A DNA stretch of 64,000 nt from the NCBI GenBank assembly GCA_025201765.1, contig MU623342.1, forward strand, positions 434,001 through 498,000, read 5' to 3'. Source of the DNA: Daldinia sp. FL1419. Taxonomy: Eukaryota; Ascomycota; Sordariomycetes; Xylariales; Hypoxylaceae. Made by a program: the position numbers and the translations under genes. The notes beneath the pieces were generated by a model, which did not search any database, was not told the DNA's origin, and saw only the letters and a list, made by a program, of their open reading frames with translations. This document shows, piece by piece, positions 22,601-34,044 of this stretch; the stretch's first letter is position 1; every line of letters starts with the position of its first letter.

Positions 22601-25267
22601 GGATCCGCTATTATGGGTTCCTGTGATCATTTTTATGGTGTTTTTATTTTGTTGTTTGTGTTTCCATAGAAAAGATTGATTCTAATTGATCGATTAATTA
22701 CCTATTAACTTTTTTTCATAGTGTGCGAGCTGATCGATCGCCTTTTTTTTAAAAATTTTTCCAGCCACCCAACCCAAATCGAAACCTAGCAGCTCAAACC
22801 CTCCTTAACCGGATTCTTGGGTCTGGCATGTCTTGGTTCTTGTATATCATTTTATGCACCTTGGATGTACGTATGGATGTATCTTACCATGTATCTCACC
22901 CCATACAAGAGGTATGTCATCATATAATCTTCAGCACAATTTATCAATGCCGCGTGCCTGTTCCGTTATACTCCATGGCTCCATTTGGAAATGCTCAGGA
23001 GGTAGACTTACCTTATATGGAATTTATGTTACTGGGTTTTTACCGTATCCTGTTCGAATGCTTCACTCCGATTCGGCCGATGTATAAATCAGGACCCCCG
23101 GAGCCGATACGGCATTTCCAATTGTCCCATGGTACTGGACCGTATTTGGAAAGCTTGTTGTGGGTCCTAGGGGCGATCATATTCTAGTTCCCCACCCTTT
23201 CAATTGACCAATGAGGTTCAATCAGGATTCCCTTTTCTAGAATTGAGCTGAAATGTGCTGCACCTGCTGCATTTTACTGCATTTTGCTGCATCTTTTGCT
23301 CCGATGCTGCTCGCCGAATACATCCACTTTTAGCCAAAAGCGGAACCATTTTGCTTTTTTTCTTTGTTTCTTTTTTTTTTTTTTAAGGATCTGTGAAACT
23401 ATCACTTACTACCATGGTATATTTTGTGCCACCATGTAATTTAGTCCAACTAACAAAATGGTGAGATCATCATTGCTTTATGATATTTGAATCGCAATAG
23501 GGGTAGAAGGACGTAGGACCCTCAAGTTTGAGGTTGGGTGAAGTCGACTACTTGGTAGGTTTCCCCGTTGCCACGCATTAGATGGTAAAGCTGAGTTGAA
23601 CATGACAAGTGGTGGTTTTTAAAGAGGCAATTTGCACAAGACGATAGAAAAAAACCCACAATAGGATTCTCCGGATCTACCAGTCCTCTCCTTTGGGAAC
23701 GCGCTAAACAGAGAGCGCCTCGCAGGGATGTTCGATAAACGATCCAACCTAGGGACGGGTTACCGCTTGTTACCTTGCATCAAGTCAGAGGTCGCTTAGA
23801 AGAGTTGAGTCTTGTGCTTGTTTACATACCAGCAATACATACTTAGATGCATATCTAAGTGGTTCCCATATGGAGTAGGAGGAAAAAAAGAGAAAATAGC
23901 AAGCTCGTAACGACTTGAATAGTAGACCTGATGAGGCGTCATTTCATCATAATGATGCTTCTTGTAAAGGGCAAAATAAATCAGATCATGACACTTCCAG
24001 TCGCTATTAGCGTGTTTTAGCAGAGCCTCAGGAGCTTCCTGGAGCTCTCGAGCGAATGCGAGCTACGTACGAAAATTATCTAGTAACTGTTAGTTAAGCA
24101 TTGGAATTTGTAAATGTGCTTCACGCTAGAAACGGGCCAAGTATCTCCCGTCCTCTGGAATATCGCACTTCATAAACGTACCGAGGAATTTAATAAATGG
24201 GGCAATGCAACTATGTACATAGTTACGCCGTATTCGAGTTGAATTCGGGATCTGGACCAAGATCCTAAATTTGGCAATGAAGTAATTAGCCCTAAGAAAC
24301 AACAAGAATAAAAATAACAACCGAAGATGCTGTTGGTAAAGTAGAGGAGAAGGGGGGAAAAAAGAATATTTAGTCCCTTGCGTACGTCAAGAATTGTGTT
24401 CCGCTGAGGTAACTTGTAACTCGGAGTTAGCGGGTTCGTTGTCGAGAAGATTTGAAAAGAGCGATGCGATGATGGGGGCAGCTTAAGGAGCTTAGGGAAG
24501 TTGAATACCGTGGGTGCATTAGTGACGGAGCGGTTGCAATCCGCTATGCAAGCTTGTGCAAACATCAGTTGATTTGGTAGGTAGATACCTAGGTACCTAG
24601 GTACTTACCCAGTGTACTTGCCATTAAAGCCAGCGACAAGGGGTTCGAAAGCCAAGCCTAGCAAGAGCTACCTAACAAGGGCCTACTAAGAAGTTACCAG
24701 GGTTTATGCTGCATTTGCATAACTAAGCCAGCTAAATGGCATAAGTCCGACTTACTTTTACCAACATTGGCCCGGTTCACGTTGTACGCTTACTGAGCCA
24801 CTTTCATATGGCCGGTGACTTTTCGCGACTTTGGACTCCGATCCTCATGTAGACATATGTATCTGCTTGTCACTTTTTTTCTTATTCTTCTTTCTACCAC
24901 TGATCCTTCACCCAGGTCCTATTCCACAAGCCAGCGTTACTTAGGAAGTAAGATACCTTAGTACCCGCAGATAATGGAGGAATCGTATCGTAACAAGCAT
25001 CGCCCATCGCGGCATTACAAAAGCCCTACTTCCTTACGAACGGGAATTTTGAAAAGCTGAATACCTACCTGGTATAAGAGATAAAGGGTACCTTCAGCTC
25101 TGCGCCTTTACATCGTAAACCCGGATTTGTGTTACTTACAATCATATATACTCTCGCTCCTCGCCCATCACAACATCATCCCGTTCGACTTACACAACTC
25201 GAATAACTAGTAATATTACCATACATATATCACTTAGATCCCACATTAGAGAGAAACTTATGATATT

Positions 25268-25300
25268 ATACATGACACCATACATGACACCATACATGAT
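25268..25300 (+). repeat. 12-bp tandem repeat, about 2.7 copies
   Basis: The unit ATACATGACACC is repeated directly. It lies about 820 bp upstream of the Zn2Cys6 start codon, within what may be its promoter or leader. Confidence 0.75.
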
Positions 25301-26122
25301 CTCGGTTCTTTGTTGCTCTTCACAGAATCAGCACACGACGGTACAAGAGAACTCGAGACACAAAGACGGTCACATATAATAATATATCTCATCACTGCCT
25401 ACCTACCTACTTTACGATCCTAGGGAAGCAAGCCACCGAGAGGTCGTACGCATCATCCTGACACAAGCCATTACAAGCCATTGCCCATACAATCCCATAG
25501 GGAGTTTAGGTACCGTAACATAATATTCCAACGGGCTTCCGGGTTCCATCAAAGACACTTACAGTTACCAAAATCGACCAGTCAGCAACAAGTACAACGA
25601 TATAAGTAGCAATAAAGTCACTAGCCCGTTTAGCCCGCACATTCGGACATAAAGCGCGGCCGACTCTTAAAGACCATCACCCTGGTCATTAATATTCCCT
25701 GGTCGAAATTCACTCGAGACTTGCTGGGTTCCCAAAATAAAGTTACCGGATCTAAACGGCAACATCACATAATCGTCACGCCCTTAAAAAGCTCGGTTCA
25801 GTCTACCACATTATTAATCCCAGTTCAAGAGTCACACATTTTATCAATCGAATTTCTCGAATAGTCCTTGGGCCCTTTTTAATCCTCTCTTTCCCCTCTT
25901 CTTACTGTTTGGTTTATTCACCTGGTCTTGGAATTGGATTCTAGCTTTTTAGCTTTTTGGTTTCCATAATTGGCCACTTATAGCAACACACTCCCGTATT
26001 GCTTATATATCAAGAGCCCCCCCAGTCCACTTACACACGCCTTACACAAATTCACCTGCGTAACATATTGCCCCCCCCTTTTGGTAGCACACAAGTGTCG
26101 CCTCGTTATCAGATCTTTTGAA

Positions 26123-27331
26123 ATGGATAGTGGGATACCGACACCTCCTGTAGAGGAGAATATCAAACCGACGACGTCGAGGAGGAGTGCAACTTTTAGC
26201 AATAAGGCAGTCAAGCCTATACATCGAGGTGGAAAGCGAGCGGCCAGCCATTCCTCCCATTCTCCTACTCATGACCACCCGCCGCCACTATCACCACATG
26301 CTATTGACAATAGGCATAAGAGAGTATGGAAGGCGTGTGAAAGATGTAGGATGAAGAAGACCAAGGTTAGCTTTAGCATTCTCCTATTTAAGCTCAAGTC
26401 ATAGTATCACTAACTTGATGCTGTAGTGTGACGGAGAGTTCCCGTGTAAGAGGTGTAAGGACGACGGGTTGGTATGCACAGCAGGTACCAGAAAAAAGAC
26501 CGAATACAAACAATTACCCAGAGGGTATGACAACCAACCCCCTTACTTGAATAGTATGGAGAAGCTAATCGGAAAACAAGATACGCCGAGGTTTTGGAAA
26601 ACACCCAATTCGCCTTAATTGCTACCGTCCACAAGCTGTATGCCATGGTTAGGAATGGGCAATCCTGGGACTTGGGGGAGCCGGAGCTTAATGATAGGGG
26701 TCAACCCGTCATTCATAATATCGCGACCAAGCTCGGATGCATTCGACCTAACGCAGACGCCGACCTACCGCCTCATTCTGTCTTCCCCGAGGACGAAGCG
26801 GGTCTAGCAAAGCTAGCAGCTGAATTAGATGTCCAGCAAAGAGAGAGGGAGAAAGAGACACATGCTACAGAACACCGATCGGAGACGGAGTCGAATTGCA
26901 CGAGGACGGACCGCGCGAGCTCATCGGAGCTTGATCACTCAGATTTCGAGCAAGACTACAGGAAAGCAATATTGGGTAACCAGAACTTGCAAACCATGTC
27001 ACCACAGAGCTTTACGTCATACGACGTCGATATGAAGACACTGCAATCCGATGTCGACACGACGAGTCTTTTCGCCGTCCAATCGCCTTCCGTCCCCATA
27101 GCTTTCCCGGCATGGGACATGAGCAGACCGAGCTCTATGGACTTGACACCGCAATACATGCAAGGCATGGACATGGATATGGCAGAAATGATGCTCAGCC
27201 AAGGACTAGTCGAATCCGAATTTGGCACGATCAAGCCTCACATGATACAATGTCCGAATCCAGAGGTTATGCTAGGAGTCGGAGATCCAATGATCTATTC
27301 TGGGTACAATATGGAATCATTACGATCATAA
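26123..27331 (+). CDS. Zn2Cys6 (fungal zinc cluster) transcription factor
   Basis: Three exons, 26123-26365, 26427-26524 and 26581-27331, give 363 aa. The first intron (GTTAGC...TGTAG) splits the zinc cluster between Lys81 and Cys82. The second (GTATGA...ACAAG, branch GCTAAT) is needed to keep frame between LPRG and YAEVLENTQF. The cluster C72-x2-C75-x6-C82-x5-C88-x2-C91-x6-C98 fits the Gal4-type binuclear zinc pattern for DNA binding. A conserved-looking block follows at about 108-160 (YAEVLENTQFALIATVHKLY, then NGQSWDLGEPELNDRGQP). The C-terminus is acidic and Met/Ser-rich, consistent with an activation region. There is no typical fungal-specific TF middle domain. I cannot name the ortholog. 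The gene is isolated in a large gene-poor tract, as developmental regulators in fungi often are. Confidence 0.88.
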
Positions 27332-27564
27332 CGACGATTAAGGGTTTAGGGTATACGGGAGTATGTAAGGAATATCTCACAACAACCTCGAAATGAGGGG
27401 GGTTCCGGAATTCTCTTCAACACTTATACACACACACATATATATGATTGCATGGCGTTGAACGGGTTGGCTGCAAGGGTGCATGCGCGACCCAGCTCTG
27501 GACTACAGAAAATACTGGGGAACAAGCGGTCGGGTTCCAAACGATAGACGAAGCCGGGCGGCTA

Positions 27565-27588
27565 AGAGAGAGAGAGAGAGAGAGAGAG
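27565..27588 (+). repeat. (AG)12 microsatellite
   Basis: A perfect dinucleotide run lies about 230 bp after the Zn2Cys6 stop codon, probably in or just past its 3' untranslated region. Confidence 0.95.
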
Positions 27589-28284
27589 CCATCTCGGCCA
27601 TCGTTGTACTAACAACTGTGGTAGAGGGAAATGCATCTACGGCGTTGGCGGGTTTATTTCCAGCGTTATGTCCATAGCTCACACACATCGTTTTATTCGT
27701 TATTTTTTTCATGCCCCTCCTTGATGTTACATACTGAGGGGTGCGCTCTCCTTGTGGCCCGCCTCGGGTCGCGGCGGGCAACGAGTAATAACACAATGAG
27801 ACCATGTTTTATGATATAGTCAAATCTTGCCTGATATTTCTTCTCTAGTGAGATTAGCTTTAGCTTTGTACGAATAAGTGAATTATGACCGAATGGGGGG
27901 GGGTCATGATGGTCAAATGTCTATTATTCCGAATTCGTGCGTCTTTGCGACGATTATCTCTCAAGAGAGAGGCGGAGATAAGAAGGGGCATGTTAGATGT
28001 TTCACAGGGGGGCATGTTTGATTCGTTTGTGTATTTGCTTTTATGATTCTATTAAACTGCCTAGGTTGGATATGAACTAAATATGATATAGGTGGCTTGT
28101 TTGTCCCCCTTCAACATGTCATGCGAGTCGGGGCTTGGCTGCCGTGTTTGCCCCGCGTCATCAACAATCGTGAACCATTCTTGAACCAATTTGAATCATC
28201 TGGGGGTCTACACGCACATACATATATTACTGGGGACAAGAGACAAGGGACGAGGGACGAGGGGATAGGGTTAGAGACGGAGAC

Positions 28285-28312
28285 GGGGATGGGGATGGGG
28301 GATGGGGGTGGG
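28285..28312 (+). repeat. G-quadruplex-type G-run cluster
   Basis: Runs of 4, 4, 5, 5 and 3 G are separated by AT or T loops (28285-28288, 28291-28294, 28297-28301, 28304-28308, 28310-28312). The very short loops make this the strongest G4-like sequence in the window. There is no gene within 950 bp. Confidence 0.7.
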
Positions 28313-31300
28313 ATGAGGGAGAATGTGAATCGTCAACAATTTGCACAAACTACCAAATGTGACTTGCTTATTCAAATCCCATACATAAACCCATAACCCC
28401 AGGAATTATCAAGCCTAGCTAACTAACTACCCAAGGTATAATAAGCTGGCAACCTATGATTTCAAAGATTCGGCGCGAAACAAAGGCCGTTCCCGCCATT
28501 TCACTTACCTTTTGCTTACCCCAAAACGATTCCCCTGATCGCCTCAGCAATCCCCCCAAAATCCTATTACAGTAGTAAGTTGATAAGTCTACGTAAGCAG
28601 GCCACAGGTCAGTTACACTAGGCCAATCCTCAGTTTATTACTTTTCTTGGTTTCCCTCATCCCCATCCCCATCCCCATCGTAGGTTAGGAGGTACCTAGG
28701 CTAGGTAGACCGGGGAACGTGCGAGATCGATGCCTCGCTGTACCTCCATGTAAACCCAGGTAACTTATATAACAGGTAACTACATACATACACATACCTA
28801 GGTAGTCTAGGTAGTGTAGGAGGCATGTGGACTTTTGCGTGAAGCTCCGCCACGATGCCGCGAAATAACCTACACGGCATCCCTATTTTCAGCGCTGTCT
28901 GTTACGTATGGGCTGGGCTGGGCTGGACCGGGCCTCGTCTGGGCTATCGGGGCGGTCAAGGAATTTGCATTTTGCTCACGTATTCGTTTTCTTATATTTC
29001 CTATCGAGTCGGAGTCTCGTCTGGAGCAAATAAACTATCCGGGTGCGGGAACACACGGCCTCCGCATAAGTACCCGAACTTACACGTAACTACTGCAATG
29101 GAAGGTATCAGGATATCTTCAATATCCTTCACGGCTTTGTGATAATTGGGCGGTGATAAACCCACCAGCCCGCCCTATATCCTGTGTCTGTGCTGTCTGG
29201 ACTAATAACAGCGGTACCGTCGCGGCGGTAGCACCCAATTCGTCATCAGCAACCCCCATCCAGGACCTGGTCCTACTACTATGTACACATAACTTTCGAT
29301 CCGTAGAAGAGCTACGATGTATCTTTCTCTATTCATTCCCTTCTCCAACGAAATGGGGAACCGCAAGTTCCCCACGTGGACACAAATTATGCATGTAATT
29401 GAGTCGGTCAGGCACGGACGCCGACGATGCAAAATATAGCATAGGATAGGACAAAACCCTCCGACGCATAAAAAGATCGTTGCTGTTTGGGTAATTAATT
29501 AGGTAGTTAACTAAGTGTTTCTATCTACACTATTCCCCCCTTCCCACTAACTTCAACCTCAAGTTCGGGTTCGGGGTCCGAAGACCAGCGGGAAGCGGGA
29601 TTGAGAAATGACCCGATCCCGGTGGATTTTTACTGGGCTGATCTGAGTGCCCACGCTTTTTTTTTTCTTCGTCTTTCTAGTATTAGGCCAAGTTGCCCAG
29701 CGGTCAACTAGTAAGAACGGTGCCTGGTTTTTAGCTGAAGATTCTTACGGCCAATGACGATGATTCACAACGATGCCAATGCGTGTAATTATATGAAACT
29801 AATATATCCCTAGGAATGAGCATTATGCCATGTACACACGTGTGTGTGCGTCTGTGTGTCTCTTGTGTTTTGTTTTTGTGTGGGCTTGAAACTACAAGTA
29901 GAAAAAAATTGTAGTAATCTCGGACGGGTAAGGCTCGTCTCGGACCCGATCATCATCGTAATTCTTTATCAATCCCCGAGAGAAGACATGAGGAGGAAGA
30001 TCTTATCTGGGGATCTAGACGTGCATAAAACATAAAACTAGAACTTAAACAAGAATTGCACGCACGCACGTCTAATCCCTCCGACGATATATAGTAACCC
30101 TGTAGCCTATAGGCCTGTATGTGATATGCGATATACGATACACATTATTCGGCTCCCCATCCCTTAGGTTCATTATATTATTATCAACAACCCTACGCAA
30201 CTTTACTTTCGTTGAATCGTACGCGATTCTACACGACGGGCTCTTATGAAGCGACACACCCCCTCGCCACTCTCGCTCTCCTGTTTTATGCGCGAGGGTT
30301 ATGCCCGCGCTTACGGCTCCTATCAACCCCTTGCGTCGATCGGCCACTGGATGCTACGTAGAAAATATACACTACACTATGTACACACGGCCACAAGTGA
30401 TTACCAATTATTACCACGGACGTAACTCCATGGAGACACGGAGTATTCTAGCTCGGCTCACTACCGACTCCCCCCTAGTACGTAGGGACTAAGCTTCTTC
30501 AAGCGTTAACGAAGAAATAGTCAAGTAAGGCTAAAAGCTAAGATATTAGGTTAATAAGAACGTACAGGCAAGCTTACATATCCCACTCGCCCATGTGTCA
30601 AGGCGCTATAGACCAGGTAGAAGAAATTCTCCTCGTCATGACAAATTGTGAAATCATGCTAAACCGCGGCACAAAGCTTCCTAATAAGACGAATAGTTCC
30701 ATCCCCTAAGAGCAAACTACTGCCGGGCTCATACTAGTCGGCTAACCTAGTCAGATCAGATATGTATATCTCGGCCTGATGAATCATCAGACCCTAGCAC
30801 CGGGTACGGGTTTATCTCACGCGCCACTTTGCGGAGCCGATGCGGACGAGTCTAGTCTTTTAGCATGTCTTGAATTAGTATACGATCATGGTTTAGTTAG
30901 TTAGTAATGGCGCGTACGGAACTTCGTCCGCCACGGAGTTTTCGACGTTGTTCACTTACACATCACGTCTTTCTTGGTAGGAAAAAAAAAAAAAACGGTC
31001 CTCGTTGCTATCTTTGCATTACCTGCCCAGGGCTACATACGTACCTAGGTAGGTACTTACAACATATTTGGACCGAGAGTTTGGACCGAGAGTTTGGCTT
31101 GTTTGTGGGTAAGGTGACTAAAGAGGGAGGTCCGCAGAAACACCACAAGGGAAATATGGGAATAGGGCGGGAATATCAGCTCCCTATGGGTTCACAACAA
31201 GAATACATACCAAGCTGGCGGGGAATAATTCCCGACTAAACTTGGGTCCCTGACCAGATTAGGATTGTCTAATTCTGAAAAGAAATACTATACTAACTAT

Positions 31301-31383
31301 GGTAGTTATGCGGTTGGAAGTTTATTAGCTAAGAGAAGACAAATGCTTATGATAATATCCGCTATAATATTCCGCTCTGCTAT

Positions 31384-31403
31384 CAGTCAGTCAGTCAGTC
31401 AGT
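31384..31403 (+). repeat. (CAGT)5 microsatellite
   Basis: A perfect tetranucleotide run lies in gene-poor DNA. Confidence 0.95.
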
Positions 31404-31634
31404 CAATATTCGAAGAGGGGTTATTAATGATGAATAATTACACTTGTTATACAAGCCCCCCTCGTGCTACTGATGGAAACTCACATCACTACTAAGCCTT
31501 GATTTTATCTACATACTTACCTAGACACCAAGTACTGTAACCTGCTGATTCCAAATGATGATAAGACCACCAAGCTAAGCTAAGCTACCATGTTTGCTAG
31601 GTATCCCATACCCATCTCGACACCTTTAACGTCG

Positions 31635-31654
31635 ATCTATCTATCTATCTATCT
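31635..31654 (+). repeat. (ATCT)5 microsatellite
   Basis: A perfect tetranucleotide run lies 40 bp before the CA repeat. Confidence 0.95.
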
Positions 31655-31692
31655 CTATCACAGCAAAGAGATCACGTTCCCCTCACACCGAC

Positions 31693-31694
<2 letters not shown>

Positions 31695-31732
<38 letters not shown>
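31695..31732 (+). repeat. (CA)19 microsatellite
   Basis: A perfect 38-bp dinucleotide run, the longest in the window. It would be a natural length-polymorphic marker. Confidence 0.95.
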
Positions 31733-31734
<2 letters not shown>

Positions 31735-33999
31735 GTATACAAGCACATAAGCACCGTAAATGACATACACCAGGACTTAAAGCCAACCTATCTCCACACC
31801 CATCACCCGCAAGGCCTTTTCCGCTAGTCAATTCCCAACGACACGGCTCTGGGATCCCCCCCCTTTTTTCTCTACCGCGCTCTTGGTGCCAAGGCGGACC
31901 TTCCCCGTCGCACAACTCCCAAAAGCCAAGATCCGCATCAGGAATCACGCCGCTAGGACAGGACGCTTGGAATCCCCCCCTTCCTACGCAAGCCCTCGTT
32001 CCCAGTTCCAATGGAGAAAGGGCGCGTTTGCGATTAATCAATCGATCGAAAACCAGGTCAAGCCGGGTCGTGTCGCTTCCATTAGGTACCTACCTACCTA
32101 ACCTATCCCACGCCAGCCGCCCTGCCTGACTGCAACCAAAGACCCAACGCGACGATGCGCTGCAGCGCTGCACCGGCGATAACCCGCCCCCTATCTCCGG
32201 CAGCCCCAGCAAGCCCCATCCTGAACTGGCCATGCGGCGCCGACAAGGCTCCGCGGGATGCGCACGCACCGTGCCTGATGGAGCGAATCCGCGCGTTGCA
32301 CCAAATCGGCGATATCCAGCTCAGCCCTGGCTTATACCCGAAAACCTGCCCACGCGGGTAATACTCCCAGTAGTAGTGACGGGGAGGGGACTCTGGACCA
32401 CCAAGGTAAAACGCCCGCCACCTGGATAGACAGGCGCATGCTGCGTGACTTGGGCTTGTCTGTTGGGCGTAAGGCAGCTATGCTGCTACCTACGGGGTAG
32501 TATCGTAGGCAGCGGAGAGACAACGTAGGATCGCCATGAGATACGTAGATGTATGTGGGATGAGCGAGCGAGTGATTCGTGATATGGTTAGGGTACTGCC
32601 CTAGACGGGATTCCAAATATCTGGTAAGGGAGGATTTGACGGACTTATAGGTACTTGATAGTTACTGGCCAAGTACTTTTCGATAGCTATAGTTAATATT
32701 ATACAATTTTATACACGAGTCCTAGCACTAATGTAAGGTTATTAGTTGCTTCTTCTATGTTAGCTATTCTTAAGTCTGAACATGATACCCACTTCATCGA
32801 AGATATATCCATGAGCGAGTAGTCTCTATGTAGGGGATTGACAATAAAGACTCATTCTCTTTAGGAATCCTAAGATCTGGGAAACTCTGTTTAAGTATAC
32901 GGTTTCTGATACTTCGGCGTACCATTAACTTGATATATATTATACTAACTATGGCAAAAGGTGCTTTAGATAAATGGGTAGGTAGGTGGGTGTATGCAAC
33001 TATAAGGGTTTCAGAACCAGCTGGGGAGTTTCCTAAGAGTACATTTGAAGATACACTGCATATCTCTTATATTAAATTAGGGTTAAATAATATCTCTACT
33101 GGTGGACGGTGGAAGAAACTGCTGGATCGAAAAGAGCATGCGAAGCAGCTGAATCTATAGTGGCCCATAGCACTATCAACCGACTTCAACCATCTCGAGG
33201 CTTGCCGTGTCTAAACCATCACCTACGTAGGTGCCGCGTTCGTAGTACCTACCTACATACGCGGGCGGCAACGTCTCGGCGAATATATAACGGCTTTCTA
33301 TTTCCACGGTTTATCCACGTGAGGCCTCCTTAGACCAACAGCATGGCATACCCGAGTCCGACTCGCCTCCATCGGCTGATACTACCGTTCCTTTAATTTC
33401 GATCTTCATCGTCCGTGAACTGACTATTTAGCTTTGCAGCTTTCCCTCCCTACCAGGCTGCGAGACATTTTGCTCTGTAAACCCATACTATAATCTCTGC
33501 AAGCAGGAAAAAATCCCGGAACTCTATCGTGTTGTTGTCTCGGGCCTACGGCCTCCAGGGTCCAGATTTCTGCTGTCGCTAAGACAAGTCATTTCAGGAG
33601 AAATAATAGTATTGCGACTAAGTCTGCCGCAAACACTGACGTAGTCGCCGCGTCGTAGGACAAGGGCTCGCTTCGGCCGCATCTAGGTGTCTTGATTCAC
33701 GGCCCTGTTTTGGGGCCGCGGCTGGCGTAAACGGTCGTGCAGGGTGCGTCGCGTGTATATCGCGAGCCTGGCTTTGGGAGAGATGTGACTACGAGTGAGG
33801 CTGAGGGTTGTACTAGCCTGTCTAGCTTTTCATTGATCGAAGACCTTGTGTTCCTATATCAAAATTGCTTAGTGATGCGCTTCGAAGGCGCTCTGGCAAT
33901 AGAAATATATAATGGATAGATCTCCCATAGTGGAGGAGCTTTTTCCTGCTATCGTGTACACATAAGCCATTCATTATATTTGAGATTAGACGTGCTGTT

Positions 34000-34005
34000 T
34001 ATATA
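34000..34005 (+). promoter_or_regulatory. TATA-like element before the Ser/Thr-rich protein gene
   Basis: A TATATA hexamer lies 40 nt before the start codon at 34045. If it is functional the 5' leader is very short. The placement is suggestive only. Confidence 0.35.
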
Positions 34006-34044
34006 CCTACTTCATATACTCACCCATTCCGTTCTTTACCAAAG

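Larger units (their letters stand above)
19114..26122. other. 7.0-kb gene-poor region upstream of the Zn2Cys6 gene
   Basis: I see no supportable gene. Contents are mono- and dinucleotide tracts (A18 at 20278-20295, T14 near 20456, T21 at 20524-20544), a TGTTG repeat (21123-21146), a G-rich run (19666-19692), a 12-bp ATACATGACACC tandem repeat (25268-25300) and several TACCTAGGTA clusters (20372-20385, 22010-22022, 24575-24607, 25399-25411). Open frames are short, overlap in several frames and lack family features. The last ~1 kb is C/T-rich and may be a long 5' leader of the regulator gene. Confidence 0.45.
27332..34044. other. 6.7-kb gene-poor region downstream of the Zn2Cys6 gene
   Basis: I see no supportable gene. 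Microsatellites are concentrated here: (AG)12 at 27565-27588, (CAGT)5 at 31384-31403, (ATCT)5 at 31635-31654 and (CA)19 at 31695-31732. There is a G-rich run at 28285-28312, a duplicated TTTGGACCGAGAG unit near 31066-31095 and TACCTAGGTA clusters at about 28690-28710, 28794-28812, 31038-31056 and 32083-32101. A GC-rich patch at about 32100-32400 is open in two frames but shows no recognisable protein. Confidence 0.45.

Noticed and set aside
22828..23187. two overlapping open frames (119 and 84 codons)
   Set aside because: They lie in overlapping frames without splice or family support, with low-complexity hydrophobic translation.
28835..29142. overlapping open frames of 84 and 95 codons
   Set aside because: Two frames are open at once over repetitive TGGGCTGGGC sequence, which points to composition and not coding.
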